From Gammaproteobacteria bacterium (GTDB taxonomy: Bacteria > Pseudomonadota > Gammaproteobacteria > Pseudomonadales > Azotimanducaceae), in contig JABIZD010000088.1 in assembly GCA_018666555.1 (NCBI GenBank), forward strand, positions 1 to 46,438: 46,438 nt of DNA, written 5' to 3'. Shown piece after piece: positions 1-9,352 of this stretch. The first letter of the stretch is position 1; every line of letters starts with the position of its first letter. Made by a program: the position numbers and the translations under genes. Under the pieces are notes generated by a model. The model searched no databases. It saw only the letters and a program-made list of their open reading frames with translations, and was not told the DNA's origin.

Positions 1-516
1 ATCGCAGTGGGCGTTGCTATGTTCATAGCGGTCCGGATCAGCCCGGTCAGGTGCGTTACCAAATCCCGCTGCGGCACGAATAAAGCGTTCATAGAAGCGC
101 CACAAGAACCTCGGGTACATAAACGTCTTATAGTAAAATCCCGCCCCGAGCAATCGACTGAAAACATCATTTACCTGGGCAACATCAAAATTAACACTGG
201 GCCAGCCCTTGGTAGAGCGAGCTTCAAGGCCATCAAAGAGCTCTACCTGAGTGGCTCTCGGGTTTGGCTGAGCATGACCAGCACGGCCAATCTGCATGAT
301 GCCATTAGGTTCTTCGGTTCCGGCGGCGAGAATTCCCCGCGGGCGATGCAGTTTGAAACTGCGCGACACAATGTTTACGCCGTTAGCCAGTAATGCCGAG
401 GCCAGGGTGTCGCCAACAAAGCCTTGATAGCGCTTACCATCAAAGCGGAATTCTATCGGTTGAGTTCTATCGACTCGCCCGCCTGTCAATAATCGCTTAG
501 TCTGCACGGCTTTCAT
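1..516 (-). CDS. soxA: Sarcosine oxidase alpha subunit, N-terminal part (cut by window edge)
   Basis: The frame opens with ATG at 516 and stays open for 172 codons to the left edge, so only the N-terminus is present. The peptide has the ferredoxin-like N-terminal region of heterotetrameric sarcosine oxidase alpha: GDTLASALLANGV at about residues 35-47, then RSFKLHRPRGILAAG and EEPN. In this family the alpha subunit binds FAD/NAD and tetrahydrofolate and helps turn sarcosine into glycine, methylene-THF and hydrogen peroxide. The start overlaps the end of soxD by 20 bases, so the two are translationally coupled. The gamma subunit, if present, lies outside the window. Confidence 0.93.
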   Translation of the reverse strand, partial: MKAVQTKRLLTGGRVDRTQPIEFRFDGKRYQGFVGDTLASALLANGVNIVSRSFKLHRPRGILAAGTEEPNGIMQIGRAGHAQPNPRATQVELFDGLEARSTKGWPSVNFDVAQVNDVFSRLLGAGFYYKTFMYPRFLWRFYERFIRAAAGFGNAPDRADPDRYEHSNAHCD

Positions 517-799
517 TATCCTGGAGGGTCGGCGTCGCTGGGCTCACCAGTTTCGAGCTACCGGCGACCTGGTAAGTAACCGTGTTTCTTTCCACCACAA
601 ACCATTGACGACAGCCCTGGCTATGGTTCCAAAGTTCACGATGCCAGCCTCGAGTATTTTTGCGCATGAAAAGATAATCTGCCCAGGCCTCATCACTCAA
701 GGAAGCCGGTTCCACTGGCCGGCTGATATCTGCCTCGCCACCACAGCTGAATTCTGTCTCTGCCCTGGAGCCACACCAGGGACATTTAATCAGTAACAT
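497..799 (-). CDS. soxD: Sarcosine oxidase delta subunit
   Basis: This is a 100-residue protein, the normal size for SoxD, which is the zinc-binding structural subunit of heterotetrameric sarcosine oxidase. The zinc ligands known for the family are visible: C6-P-W-C9 near the start and H59 with C63 (HSQGC). Other family hallmarks are EFSCGGEADISRP, the YLFMRKN segment and a tryptophan-rich GCRQWF stretch. It sits between soxB (19 bases upstream) and soxA (20-base overlap), the usual B-D-A order. Confidence 0.95.
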   Translation of the reverse strand: MLLIKCPWCGSRAETEFSCGGEADISRPVEPASLSDEAWADYLFMRKNTRGWHRELWNHSQGCRQWFVVERNTVTYQVAGSSKLVSPATPTLQDNESRAD

Positions 800-818
800 C
801 TAACTTACTCCTGTTTAC

Positions 819-2072
819 CTAGTGCGCGACTGCTGCGGCACCATGCTCGTCTATTAAAGCGCCACTGGCAAAACGTTCCAATTTGAAGGGGGCATTAAGC
901 TCATGGGCTTGATCATGGGCCATGGTGTGGGCCAATACCCAGCCTGAACCGGGTGTAGCCTTGAAACCTCCGGTTCCCCAGCCACAATTAAAATAAAGGC
1001 CTTTAACCGGAGTCGGGCCGATAATAGGACAGGCATCAGGACTGACATCCACTATCCCTCCCCACATGCGTAACATTCTGACTCGGCTAAAGGCAGGGAA
1101 TAGCTCAATTATCGCCTGCAAAGCGTGTTCAATGGTTTGAAAACTTCCTCGTTGGCCATAGCCAATATACGAATCAATGCCAGCACCGACTACCAGCTCA
1201 CCTTTATCGGACTGACTGATGTAACCATGAACCGCATTCGACATCACCACGGTATCGAGCACTGGTTTTAGTGGTTCTGAGACAAATGCCTGCAATGGAT
1301 GGCTCTCCAGCGGTAGTCTAAACCCCGCGTAACCGGCAAGCACACTGGCATGCCCGGCAACTACAACAGCCACCTTATTAGCTGCAATATCACCACGACT
1401 GGTTCTAACCCCGCGTATTTGCCCTGCCTGCATATCAAAACCAGTGACTTCACACTGCTGGATGATATCGACGCCGAGCGCATCCGCCGCACGGGCGTAA
1501 CCCCAGGCAACAGCATCATGCCTGGCGACCCCGGCACGTGGCTGCAATGATGCGCCTAAAATGGGGTAACGGGCAGTAGCCGCGGTATTCAAGCCTGGGA
1601 TAGCTTTAGTCAGCTGTTGCCTGCTGACCACCTGCGCATCAATACCATTTAACTGATTCGCAGCCACCCTGCGTTCTATGTCGCGCATATCCTGGAGCGA
1701 ATGACCCAGATTATAAACACCGCGCTGACTGAACATCACATTATAATTAAGATCAGCACTGAGGCCTTCCCAAAGCTTCATTGACTTTTCGTACAACAGC
1801 GAAGCTTCCGTCCACAGGTAGTTGGAACGCACGATCGTGGTATTTCTGCCGGTATTACCGCCGCCGATCCAGCCTTTTTCAAGCACGGCTATATTCCGGT
1901 AACCATGTTCCTTGGCTAAATAATAGGCGGTGGCAAGGCCATGCCCGCCACCGCCAACAATAATAGCATCGTAGCTGGCTTTAGGCTCTGGGTTCCGCCA
2001 GACTCGCGGCCACTTCCTGTTATAATTCAGGGCATTGGCAAACAACGAAAATGCAGAATAACGCCTACTCAC
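819..2072 (-). CDS. soxB: Sarcosine oxidase beta subunit
   Basis: This is a 417-residue DAO-family flavoprotein subunit. After a short N-terminus (RYSAFSLF) comes the dinucleotide fold [20 protein letters not shown] (about residues 34-53). H185 in the motif [12 protein letters not shown] matches the histidine that carries covalent FMN in characterised heterotetrameric sarcosine oxidases. The C-terminal [15 protein letters not shown] is also typical. Translation appears to begin at GTG (2072-2070), because no ATG fits the family N-terminus. The start codon lies on the edge of a 17-base direct repeat (see that entry). The substrate is sarcosine, the last methylated step before glycine. Confidence 0.95.
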   Translation of the reverse strand: MSRRYSAFSLFANALNYNRKWPRVWRNPEPKASYDAIIVGGGGHGLATAYYLAKEHGYRNIAVLEKGWIGGGNTGRNTTIVRSNYLWTEASLLYEKSMKLWEGLSADLNYNVMFSQRGVYNLGHSLQDMRDIERRVAANQLNGIDAQVVSRQQLTKAIPGLNTAATARYPILGASLQPRAGVARHDAVAWGYARAADALGVDIIQQCEVTGFDMQAGQIRGVRTSRGDIAANKVAVVVAGHASVLAGYAGFRLPLESHPLQAFVSEPLKPVLDTVVMSNAVHGYISQSDKGELVVGAGIDSYIGYGQRGSFQTIEHALQAIIELFPAFSRVRMLRMWGGIVDVSPDACPIIGPTPVKGLYFNCGWGTGGFKATPGSGWVLAHTMAHDQAHELNAPFKLERFASGALIDEHGAAAVAH

Positions 2073-2107
2073 GATGGTGCCTGCCTGCTGACGATGGTGC
2101 CTGCCTG
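2071..2107. repeat. 17-base tandem direct repeat at the soxB start
   Basis: The 17-mer acgatggtgcctgcctg occurs at 2071-2087 and again at 2091-2107, a 20-base period. The left copy overlaps the GTG start of soxB. On the coding strand each copy contains an AGGCAGG run that resembles a weak Shine-Dalgarno, so the duplication doubles the presumed ribosome-binding region. Confidence 0.9.
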
Positions 2108-2160
2108 ATCATGTTTTCAGCCTGCCGGTTTAGCATCGGTATATTACAGCCTTCATATCA

Positions 2161-4623
2161 TCACTCTGCAACTACATCGCTGATTCGCAGGCGTCGGTTT
2201 AAAGGGTCATAAGGGCTCTCCTCGACCACGACAGCCGGGTAATTCTGCCCAAGTATTTCAATGCTCATCTCGGTACCGGGTTGGGCAAAAGCCGGTTCAA
2301 CCATGCCCATTGCCAGCGATTCATTAACTCTAAAGCCAAATCCTCCGCTGGTAGCCCTGCCAACTAATTGACCCTCCCTGAGCAGGGCATTGTTACCCAG
2401 TGCATCCGCATCAACTACATCCTTAATCACCAACGTAACGAGCTGGCTTTGAAGACCTTTCGATTGCCGTTCCAATAAAGCCTGTTTACCCAGAAAATCG
2501 CCTTTCCCGAGGTTAACAAAGCGATCCAGAACCGATTCAAAGGCTGAGTATTCAATCGACAGTTCCGTACCTATAATTCGATATGATTTCTCCATCCGCA
2601 TGGAATCCATGGCACGAATACCAAAGGGTTTTAGACCAAGATCTTCCCCTGCCTCGAAAAGCGCATCAAAAAGCTTGTTCTGATACTCAATCGGGTGATG
2701 TAATTCCCAGCCTAACTCACCAACAAAGTTAACCCTCAGTGCATTAACCGAGACACCACCGGCTACGATCTCCTGACCTGTCAACCAGCGAAAGCGTTTA
2801 TCTGAAAAATCTGCTTTCGAGACTCGCTCCATGAGCAGCCGCGCTTTAGGCCCTGCTACCACCAGAACACCGATACTGGAAGTTAACTGGGTGAATTGCA
2901 CTGAGCCATCGCTCGGCATGTGTTTACACAAATAATCGTGGTCTAACCGCTGCATGGCTCCAGCCGACACCAGATAGAAGCAATCAGCAGACTCCCTCAT
3001 AATGGTAAACTCTGAATGCACACCACCGCGCCTGTTCAGAGCATGGCAAAGGCCAATTCCGCCCTGCTTCTTCGGCAACCGATTAGCAACGAAATAATTT
3101 AGAAAGGCTTCGGCGCCCGGTCCGGATACCCGGCATTTGGCAAAGGCCGTCATATCCAGCAGGCCAACATGATTAACTACATTGTTAACCTCCTGCCTGA
3201 CAGATTCGAACCACCGGGACCTTCTAAACGACCAGTGATCCTCGGCGACTTCGCCGTTAGCAGCAAACCAATTGGTTCTTTCCCAGCCAAATTTCTGCCC
3301 AAACACCGCGCCCATGGCTTTCAACCTGTCGTAGCAAGGTGCGGTCCGCAGCGGCCTTGCCGCGGGTCTCTCTTCATCCGGATAATGAATAACAAATACG
3401 CTGGCATAGGCTTCTTCATTTTTTTCAAGCAGATAATCCTTATTGGCATAGTCACCAAACCTTCTCGGCTCGACACCGAGCATATCGATGCTGGGCTCGC
3501 CCTCGACGATCCATTCTGCTAACTGCCAACCTGCACCCCCGGCAGCCGTAATGCCGAAGCTGTGACCTTCACTTAACCAGTAATTTTCCTTGTCCCAGGC
3601 AGGCCCGACGATCGGGTTACCATCCGGCGTATAGGCGATGGCACCATTGTATACCTGCTTGATGCCAACTTCTGAAAATGCCGGCACGCGTGCCATGGCA
3701 GCCTCAATATGCGGTGCCAGCCGGTCCAGATCTTCCTGGAAGAGTTCGTATTCAGCGCGCGGATCAGGGCCATCCACATAACAGGCTGGCGCCCCTTTTT
3801 CGTAAGGCCCTAGGATAAACCCTCCGTTTTCCTCACGTAAATACCACGAACCGTCAGATTCACGCAGCACCGGAAGTTCAGGCGCCGACTGGGCCTGTCT
3901 GGCCTGTAATTCTGGATGAGGCTCAGTGACGATATACTGGTGTTCAACAGGAATCACTGGGATATCCAGACCCACCATAGCCCCCGTCTGCCGGGCATAG
4001 TTTCCTGTCGCCGATATCACGTGTTCACAACTGATATCACCTTGCCGGGTTCTAACAATCCAGTTATCAGAAAAACCACGTTCAATGGCCTCGACAGCCA
4101 CATTACGGTAGATGGTGGCATTCCTCGCTCGGGCTCCTTTAGCCATGGCCTGAGTCAGGTCTGCTGGCTGGATATAACCATCATCAGGATGGTAGATGCC
4201 GCCGACTAATCCTTCTGGATTGCACAAAGGCCAGAGCTTATGTATTTCTGCTGGAGTCAGAAATTCGACATTAATGCCAATGGTTCGAGCCGTTGCCGCG
4301 TACTGATAATACTCATCCATACGATCGTCATTCATGGCTAAGCGCAGATTGCCGACCTGCCGAAAGCCAACATCCTGGCCAGTTTCAGCTTCCAATTGCT
4401 GGTACAGGTTGACCGAATACTTATGAATCTGACCGACGCTGTAACTCATATTAAACAGCGGTAACAGACCGGCTGCATGCCAGGTAGACCCCGAGGTAAG
4501 CTCGGCCTTTTCCAGCAGTACGACGTCCTCACCCCAGCCTTTTTTTGCAAGATGATACAAGGCGCTGACGCCAACCACACCGCCACCGATGACAACTACC
4601 TTAGCCCGAGATTTCATGTTCAC
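2161..4623 (-). CDS. Dimethylglycine/sarcosine dehydrogenase-like flavoenzyme with folate domain
   Basis: This is an 820-residue, two-part enzyme of the DMGDH/SARDH family. The N-terminal half is a DAO flavoprotein: VVVIGGGVVGVSALYHLA at about 9-26, then GSTWHAAG, where H49 matches the histidine that binds FAD covalently in mammalian DMGDH. The C-terminal half (about 430-820) is a GCV_T/aminomethyltransferase fold with the conserved NFVGELGWELH segment, which passes the released formaldehyde to THF. Expected reaction: dimethylglycine to sarcosine plus methylene-THF. It lies between the corrinoid methyltransferase genes and soxBDA, which favours dimethylglycine as substrate; sarcosine or a related N-methyl amine cannot be excluded. 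Confidence 0.88.
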   Translation of the reverse strand: MNMKSRAKVVVIGGGVVGVSALYHLAKKGWGEDVVLLEKAELTSGSTWHAAGLLPLFNMSYSVGQIHKYSVNLYQQLEAETGQDVGFRQVGNLRLAMNDDRMDEYYQYAATARTIGINVEFLTPAEIHKLWPLCNPEGLVGGIYHPDDGYIQPADLTQAMAKGARARNATIYRNVAVEAIERGFSDNWIVRTRQGDISCEHVISATGNYARQTGAMVGLDIPVIPVEHQYIVTEPHPELQARQAQSAPELPVLRESDGSWYLREENGGFILGPYEKGAPACYVDGPDPRAEYELFQEDLDRLAPHIEAAMARVPAFSEVGIKQVYNGAIAYTPDGNPIVGPAWDKENYWLSEGHSFGITAAGGAGWQLAEWIVEGEPSIDMLGVEPRRFGDYANKDYLLEKNEEAYASVFVIHYPDEERPAARPLRTAPCYDRLKAMGAVFGQKFGWERTNWFAANGEVAEDHWSFRRSRWFESVRQEVNNVVNHVGLLDMTAFAKCRVSGPGAEAFLNYFVANRLPKKQGGIGLCHALNRRGGVHSEFTIMRESADCFYLVSAGAMQRLDHDYLCKHMPSDGSVQFTQLTSSIGVLVVAGPKARLLMERVSKADFSDKRFRWLTGQEIVAGGVSVNALRVNFVGELGWELHHPIEYQNKLFDALFEAGEDLGLKPFGIRAMDSMRMEKSYRIIGTELSIEYSAFESVLDRFVNLGKGDFLGKQALLERQSKGLQSQLVTLVIKDVVDADALGNNALLREGQLVGRATSGGFGFRVNESLAMGMVEPAFAQPGTEMSIEILGQNYPAVVVEESPYDPLNRRLRISDVVAE

Positions 4624-4687
4624 ATCTTCACCTCATTGTTCTGGTTATAACCACCGCCCAGTCAATTCAAACCTCTACATCGTTACC

Positions 4688-6718
4688 TCAAGTCGTCGGT
4701 CTACTGCGACGACGACTTCGGCGACCTGATCTATTAGCCGAAGATGCTTTGACAGCAGGCCTGCTGACCTGAGCAAACAAATTCGGGAAATCATCCTGCT
4801 TGTTTGGGAATGCCATGGCGTCGACAAAATAGCCCTGAAATTTAGGTTCAATGGCTGTTTCTATTTTAGCGATTTCTTTGACCAGCGCTTCTATCTCTAC
4901 CCGAGCCGACCGGTCAAGCAAAGCGATCCGGGCCCCTGTCCCGGCCGCATTCCCCGCTGATGAAACTGCGGCCAGTTCACAATCCGGAATCAAGCCGAGA
5001 ACCATGGCATATTTGATATCAATATGGCTGCCAAATGCACCCGCCAAACGGATCCGGTCGACTTTATCAACCCCTTCCCGATCCAGCAGCAACTTAACCC
5101 CTGCATACAATGCCGCCTTGGCAAGCTGAATCTGCCTGACATCATTCTGGGTTACAATTATTTTCTGTTCGCCTTCATCGAGCATGAATGACCAGGTTCG
5201 TCCGTCCTCGAATACGCGCGCGCTTTTCTCACTAACAGTGCCATCAATGACCCCATCCTCACTGAGTACCCCACTGAGAAACATCTCGGCAACCGCCTCT
5301 ATGATGCCGGAGCCACAAATTCCGGTGATGCCAAAATCCGCTATGGAGGCAGCAAAAGCTGATTCATCTGACCAGAGTTCTGAACCAATCACCCGAAAAC
5401 GAACCTCCAGTGTGTCCGGGTCTATCCTGACGCGCTCAATGGCGCCAGGCGCAGCACGTTGGCCACAACTTATCTGTGCGCCTTCAAATGCCGGCCCTGT
5501 TGGACTGGAACAGGCCAGCAGCTTGCCCTCATTTGCGAGAATAATCTCAGCATTGGTGCCTACATCCACCACCAGAGAAACGCCCTTATTCTTCTGTGGC
5601 GCTTCAGCAAGTACCATGGCAGCGGCATCTGCTCCGACGTGACCTGCAATACAGGGCAACACATAGATCTGACCGCCGGCATTAATATCCAGGCCAGCCT
5701 CTCGAGCGGCTATATTCAGTGCCTGGTCAGTCACCAAAGCAAACGGCGCCGAACCTAATTCCACTGGACTCAAGCCGAGAAATAAGTGGTGCATGATCGG
5801 ATTAGCCGCAATGCTGATTTCAAGGATGTCGGTTTTTTCGATTCCTGCCTCTAGAGCAGCGCTGGCAATTAAATCATTGATGCCTTCGCGTACCACCGAT
5901 GTCATTTCTAGCCCACCTTCTGGATGCATCAGCAGGTAGGACACCCGACTCATCAAATCCTCACCGAAACGAATCTGCGGGTTCATAATGCCACTTGTGG
6001 CAACCACGTCGCCGGTCGCCAGGTGACAAAGATGGCCGGCGATAGTCGTCGACCCGATATCAAGTGCAAGGCCATAAATATGCTCATGATAGCCCTGCCA
6101 AATAGCCGTGATGAACGAACCCTGATTAACCGCTACTGTCACCTGCCACTGCCCCAGCCTTAATGCCTGCTGCAAGTGCTGCAGCACCGAGCGATCACAG
6201 CTCAGGTCCTCAAGACCCCACTCCAATGACAAAGCCTCATAGAGACGCTGCAGGTCGCCCTGGGCATCTTCGAGTTCAGCGGCTTTCACTTCGACGTAAT
6301 ACAAGTGGGTGGCAGGGTCTAGAGTGATATCTCGATGTTCTGCCTGCTTGCGCACGACCTGTCGATGCATCTGGCTTTCCGGCGGCACGTCAATCACCAG
6401 ATCTCCTGTGACCAGGGCCTGGCAGCTAAGTCGCTGGTTACTTTGCAAACGAGTGCGTTTCTCGCTAAAACGCGTCTCAACCGCACCTACAGGCGAAAGA
6501 TGGTCAGCTTTTGAACTGATTCCATGTTTGCTGAAATCACCTTCTGTACATAACACCTTACAGCGGCCGCAAATACCTCTACCACCACAAACGGAATCTA
6601 CGTCTACCCCCAGACTACGGGCAGCATCCAGTAATCGGGTTCCCACGGGGAAGTGACCCCGCCTTCCCGACGGCGTAAATACTATTTTTTTTTGGTCTTG
6701 TTCCAAACAATCACCCAC
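4688..6718 (-). CDS. RACo-type corrinoid reactivase (2Fe-2S ferredoxin plus ASKHA ATPase)
   Basis: This is a 676-residue protein that in related systems uses ATP to re-reduce corrinoid proteins oxidised to Co(II). The N-terminal 2Fe-2S domain shows all four cysteines, C44, C50, C53 and C99 (pattern C-x5-C-x2-C...C). A linker and a DUF4445/ASKHA region follow, with ALDIGSTTIAGHL, VDVGTNAEI and LAGAFGSH as the acetate kinase/actin-type nucleotide motifs. The last 15 or so residues are unusual: NRSGRRSRRRSRPTT, with seven arginines. It starts 24 bases after the methyl-THF methyltransferase stop, so it belongs to the same operon. Reactivation is especially needed in an aerobe, where Co(I) is easily oxidised. 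Confidence 0.92.
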   Translation of the reverse strand: MGDCLEQDQKKIVFTPSGRRGHFPVGTRLLDAARSLGVDVDSVCGGRGICGRCKVLCTEGDFSKHGISSKADHLSPVGAVETRFSEKRTRLQSNQRLSCQALVTGDLVIDVPPESQMHRQVVRKQAEHRDITLDPATHLYYVEVKAAELEDAQGDLQRLYEALSLEWGLEDLSCDRSVLQHLQQALRLGQWQVTVAVNQGSFITAIWQGYHEHIYGLALDIGSTTIAGHLCHLATGDVVATSGIMNPQIRFGEDLMSRVSYLLMHPEGGLEMTSVVREGINDLIASAALEAGIEKTDILEISIAANPIMHHLFLGLSPVELGSAPFALVTDQALNIAAREAGLDINAGGQIYVLPCIAGHVGADAAAMVLAEAPQKNKGVSLVVDVGTNAEIILANEGKLLACSSPTGPAFEGAQISCGQRAAPGAIERVRIDPDTLEVRFRVIGSELWSDESAFAASIADFGITGICGSGIIEAVAEMFLSGVLSEDGVIDGTVSEKSARVFEDGRTWSFMLDEGEQKIIVTQNDVRQIQLAKAALYAGVKLLLDREGVDKVDRIRLAGAFGSHIDIKYAMVLGLIPDCELAAVSSAGNAAGTGARIALLDRSARVEIEALVKEIAKIETAIEPKFQGYFVDAMAFPNKQDDFPNLFAQVSRPAVKASSANRSGRRSRRRSRPTT

Positions 6719-6742
6719 ACTTTAAACTTTACCTATCCGCCA

Positions 6743-7639
6743 TTAACGCCGGCGGCGGCCTCTGCCCCGCGCTGCACGATCTGAGCGCACAGCAGTTGGA
6801 TCACGATAGCGCTTTATCCACTGCTGGCAGTTGGGATCATGGCCCATCATCACATCAGCACCTGATACCGCCTGCATGACTTCAGCATGCAATGGACTGG
6901 TAATAGCCGAGGTCATTCCAGCGGCCATCGCCATGGTCAAAAAGGCAGAATTAATGCCATTTCGATTAGGCAGACCAAAACTAACATTAGAAGCACCGCA
7001 AGTGGTGTTGACCTGTAATTCATCTCGCAAGCGACGCACCAGGTGCATCACCTGTAAGCCTGCAGAGTTGATGGCCCCAATTGGCATCACCAATGGATCT
7101 ACCACCACATCGCTTCTGGGAATGCCATAGTCGGCTGCTCTTTCAACAATCTTCTTAGCTACCTTAAAGCGTTCATCCGGATCTTCTGAAATTCCGGTTT
7201 CATCGTTGGATATGGCCACCACAGCAGCACCGTATTTGGCCACTAATGGCAGAACCTGTTCGAGACGCTCCTCTTCCCCTGTCACTGAATTCACCAGCGG
7301 TTTACCCTGGTAGACAGACAGTCCGGCTTCAAGCGCAGCCACAATGGACGAATCAATAGACAAGGGCACATCGGTGACTGACTGAACCAGTTGCACCACG
7401 GCTCTTAACATAGCCGGTTCGTCAGCCAAGGGAATACCTGCATTAACATCGAGCATATGGGCACCGGCGGCGACCTGGGCAAGGGCATCAGCTTCAACTC
7501 GACTATAATCACCTAACTTCATTTCAGCAGCCAGGGCTTTCCTCCCAGTCGGATTGATACGCTCTCCAATAACAACAAAGGGAAGCCCGAAGCCCATCCG
7601 CACTTCCTTTGAGGACGAACTCAAGATCAGTTCCGTCAT
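6743..7639 (-). CDS. Methyltetrahydrofolate:corrinoid methyltransferase (MtgA-like)
   Basis: This is a 298-residue pterin-binding TIM-barrel protein. Family signatures are VIGERINPTGRKALA near residue 25, DVNAGIPLADEP, PLSIDSS, NSVTGEEERLE, and GASNVSFGLPNR toward the end. The expected reaction moves a methyl group between the corrinoid protein and tetrahydrofolate; in this operon the useful direction is methyl-Co(III) to THF, giving 5-methyl-THF. The C-terminus ends in a basic tail, RSDRAARGRGRRRR, beyond the barrel. MetH-like use in the opposite direction is less likely, because no homocysteine domain is present. Confidence 0.92.
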   Translation of the reverse strand: MTELILSSSSKEVRMGFGLPFVVIGERINPTGRKALAAEMKLGDYSRVEADALAQVAAGAHMLDVNAGIPLADEPAMLRAVVQLVQSVTDVPLSIDSSIVAALEAGLSVYQGKPLVNSVTGEEERLEQVLPLVAKYGAAVVAISNDETGISEDPDERFKVAKKIVERAADYGIPRSDVVVDPLVMPIGAINSAGLQVMHLVRRLRDELQVNTTCGASNVSFGLPNRNGINSAFLTMAMAAGMTSAITSPLHAEVMQAVSGADVMMGHDPNCQQWIKRYRDPTAVRSDRAARGRGRRRR

Positions 7640-7680
7640 ACTCTAATTCCTCTTGTCACCGGGTGAATTAAATCAATCAA

Positions 7681-7989
7681 TTACTGTTTTACCTGACCCT
7701 TACCTTTTATCAGGCTGAGCAGGGCATCATCCGTGAACTCGGCCTCAAACCTATCAGCATGAACTTGGGCCAGGGTTTCAGCACTCTCTTGTGTTTCTTC
7801 GAATACGGTCTGTCGACGCCATTCAGATAAATAGGCATCACTACTGCCCTTACCTGCTCGCATCGCAGCTCTATCAACCGCCTCCTGAAACCGTGAACTC
7901 AACAATACCTTAGCTCTGACACGACCTCTCTGGACAATCACCTGAGACGGAATATCACGCCAGTATACGAACGTGCATTTGACTCTCAC
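7681..7989 (-). CDS. Small 'virulence factor' family protein (PF13769-like)
   Basis: This 102-residue protein has the conserved opening VYWRDIPSQVIVQRGR, followed by AKVLLSSRFQEAVDRAAMRAG and DAYLSEWRRQ. I recognise this as the family labelled 'virulence factor' in domain databases, a name with no mechanistic content. It overlaps the end of the DUF1638 gene by 35 bases and lies within the corrinoid operon, so a role in assembly, maintenance or regulation of the methyltransferase is more plausible than virulence. No signal peptide or membrane segment is visible. Confidence 0.8.
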   Translation of the reverse strand: MRVKCTFVYWRDIPSQVIVQRGRVRAKVLLSSRFQEAVDRAAMRAGKGSSDAYLSEWRRQTVFEETQESAETLAQVHADRFEAEFTDDALLSLIKGKGQVKQ

Positions 7990-8605
7990 GTGATCCCTCC
8001 AACTGTTGGTTTAACTTGGTCTGCAACAGACCATAACCGACATGAACCTGCTGAAATTCAAGTTCGAGCCGCTGGGCCGCCTGCTTCGCCAAACCCAACA
8101 GGGTTTTATCTTGCGTCTGGGATAGATAAACCAACTTGCGATAGCCGGCAAAGTAAATCTCTAGCAACTCAGGATGCTGATCAAGCTGCAACGTTTCAAT
8201 GACCAGATATTGAAAATGCCGAGCAAGAAAATCAGTCAGATAAAAGGTTCCTAACTCGGCTTCATGTAATTCGGCGAATTCGCTATGGCCAGCATAGAAC
8301 TCATAACAATGCGCTCCCGGCAGGCGTTGTATCTCACCTTCAGGTGATTCCTCCAGCAGCATGCGGTCCAGTGCCCCACCCGTACCGCAATCGGCATAAC
8401 CAATGAATATCCTCTGGTAATGGGCTCGCTGAGCCTGAATTTTCTTCCTCAGCCGCTCCGTAATCTGCTCCGGCCTGTTGTGCAGGCTGGCTTCAAGGCA
8501 TTGTAAGTGCAGATGATCCCATTGATTAACTCGCTTTAGCGCCTGGATCTCCCTGGCCAGGGCACCGCAGGCAATAACAAGAACTGGATCAGCCACGGGA
8601 AGCAC
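7955..8605 (-). CDS. DUF1638 protein in the corrinoid operon
   Basis: This protein of about 216 residues begins with VADPVLVIACGALAREI. It also contains a cysteine-bearing YADCGTGGALDRML, GAHCYEFYAG and TFYLTDFLARHF, the pattern of DUF1638. The reading frame extends to ATG 8689, but homology begins only after the corrinoid gene ends. I therefore favour GTG at 8605 or 8596, which gives an overlap of only 8-17 bases with the upstream gene. DUF1638 has no established activity, but the conserved Cys/His positions suggest a metal or corrinoid ligand. Its position between the corrinoid protein and the two methyltransferase partners points to a helper role. Confidence 0.85.
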   Translation of the reverse strand: MLPVADPVLVIACGALAREIQALKRVNQWDHLHLQCLEASLHNRPEQITERLRKKIQAQRAHYQRIFIGYADCGTGGALDRMLLEESPEGEIQRLPGAHCYEFYAGHSEFAELHEAELGTFYLTDFLARHFQYLVIETLQLDQHPELLEIYFAGYRKLVYLSQTQDKTLLGLAKQAAQRLELEFQQVHVGYGLLQTKLNQQLEGSRESQMHVRILA

Positions 8606-9296
8606 GACGATTGTGCAGCAGCAACGGTGCCATCTGAGCAGCCTGAGCGGCATCTCGACAATAACCATCTGCGCCAACCGCATGACCAAACTCTTCGTTC
8701 AGAGGCGCGCCCCCGACTAGCACAACGTAGTCATCCCGAATATTCAAACGAACCAGTTCGTCGACAACCACCTTCATATACGGCATCGTCGTGGTAAGCA
8801 AAGCCGACATACCCAAAATATCTGGTTTATGCTCTTCCAGTGCGGCCAGATAATCCTCTACCGAATTATTGATCCCGATATCAACGACTTCAAATCCCGC
8901 TCCCTCCATCATCATGCCAACCAGGTTCTTACCAATATCGTGGATATCGCCCTTCACCGTACCGATGACCATTTTGCCAATGGGTTCAATACCGCTTTCG
9001 ACCAACAGAGGTTTTAAAATAGCCATACCGCCTTTCATGGCATTGGCCGCAAGCAGCACCTCAGGTACAAACAGTATGCCGTCACGAAAATCAACTCCGA
9101 CAATCGTCATACCTGCAACCAGTGCCTCGTTGAGCACTCTTTCCGCACTCCAGTTCCGAGCCAGGAGGATTTCGGTTCCTTCTATGATCTCCTCTCTCAT
9201 CCCATCATAGAGGTCATCGTGCATTTGCAGGACCAGTTCTTCGTCATCTAGCTCCGAGAGAATGATCTCTTCATCGTCATAATTTTCTTCTGTCAT
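8589..9296 (-). CDS. Corrinoid (B12-binding) methyl-carrier protein, MttC/MtgC type
   Basis: This 235-residue protein has the two parts of methyltransferase corrinoid proteins: a helical B12-binding-2 cap (about 30-100) and a Rossmann-like B12 domain. The cobalt-ligand motif D117-I-H119-D-I-G122 is intact, followed by SALLTTTMPYMK and GGAPLNEEFGHAVGADGY. It accepts the methyl group from the MttB-family enzyme and passes it to the methyl-THF methyltransferase. The first 29 residues are remarkable, with 13 Asp/Glu and no Lys/Arg (EENYDDEEIILSELDDEE). That acidic leader lies ahead of the usual start of the cap domain. It is 56 bases downstream of the MttB gene. Confidence 0.95.
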   Translation of the reverse strand: MTEENYDDEEIILSELDDEELVLQMHDDLYDGMREEIIEGTEILLARNWSAERVLNEALVAGMTIVGVDFRDGILFVPEVLLAANAMKGGMAILKPLLVESGIEPIGKMVIGTVKGDIHDIGKNLVGMMMEGAGFEVVDIGINNSVEDYLAALEEHKPDILGMSALLTTTMPYMKVVVDELVRLNIRDDYVVLVGGAPLNEEFGHAVGADGYCRDAAQAAQMAPLLLHNRRASRG

Positions 9297-9352
9297 GAAT
9301 CACAACCTTCTTCAATATGTCTTGTCCAACTATTTATTGATCCCAATACCCT

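Noticed and set aside
7-393. A plus-strand frame at the left edge
   Set aside because: It is antisense to the soxA N-terminus, which has clear family motifs and runs off the edge.
5184-5642. A 152-codon plus-strand frame inside the reactivase gene
   Set aside because: It is antisense to a well-supported conserved gene, and its Ser/Pro-rich composition is that of a shadow frame.
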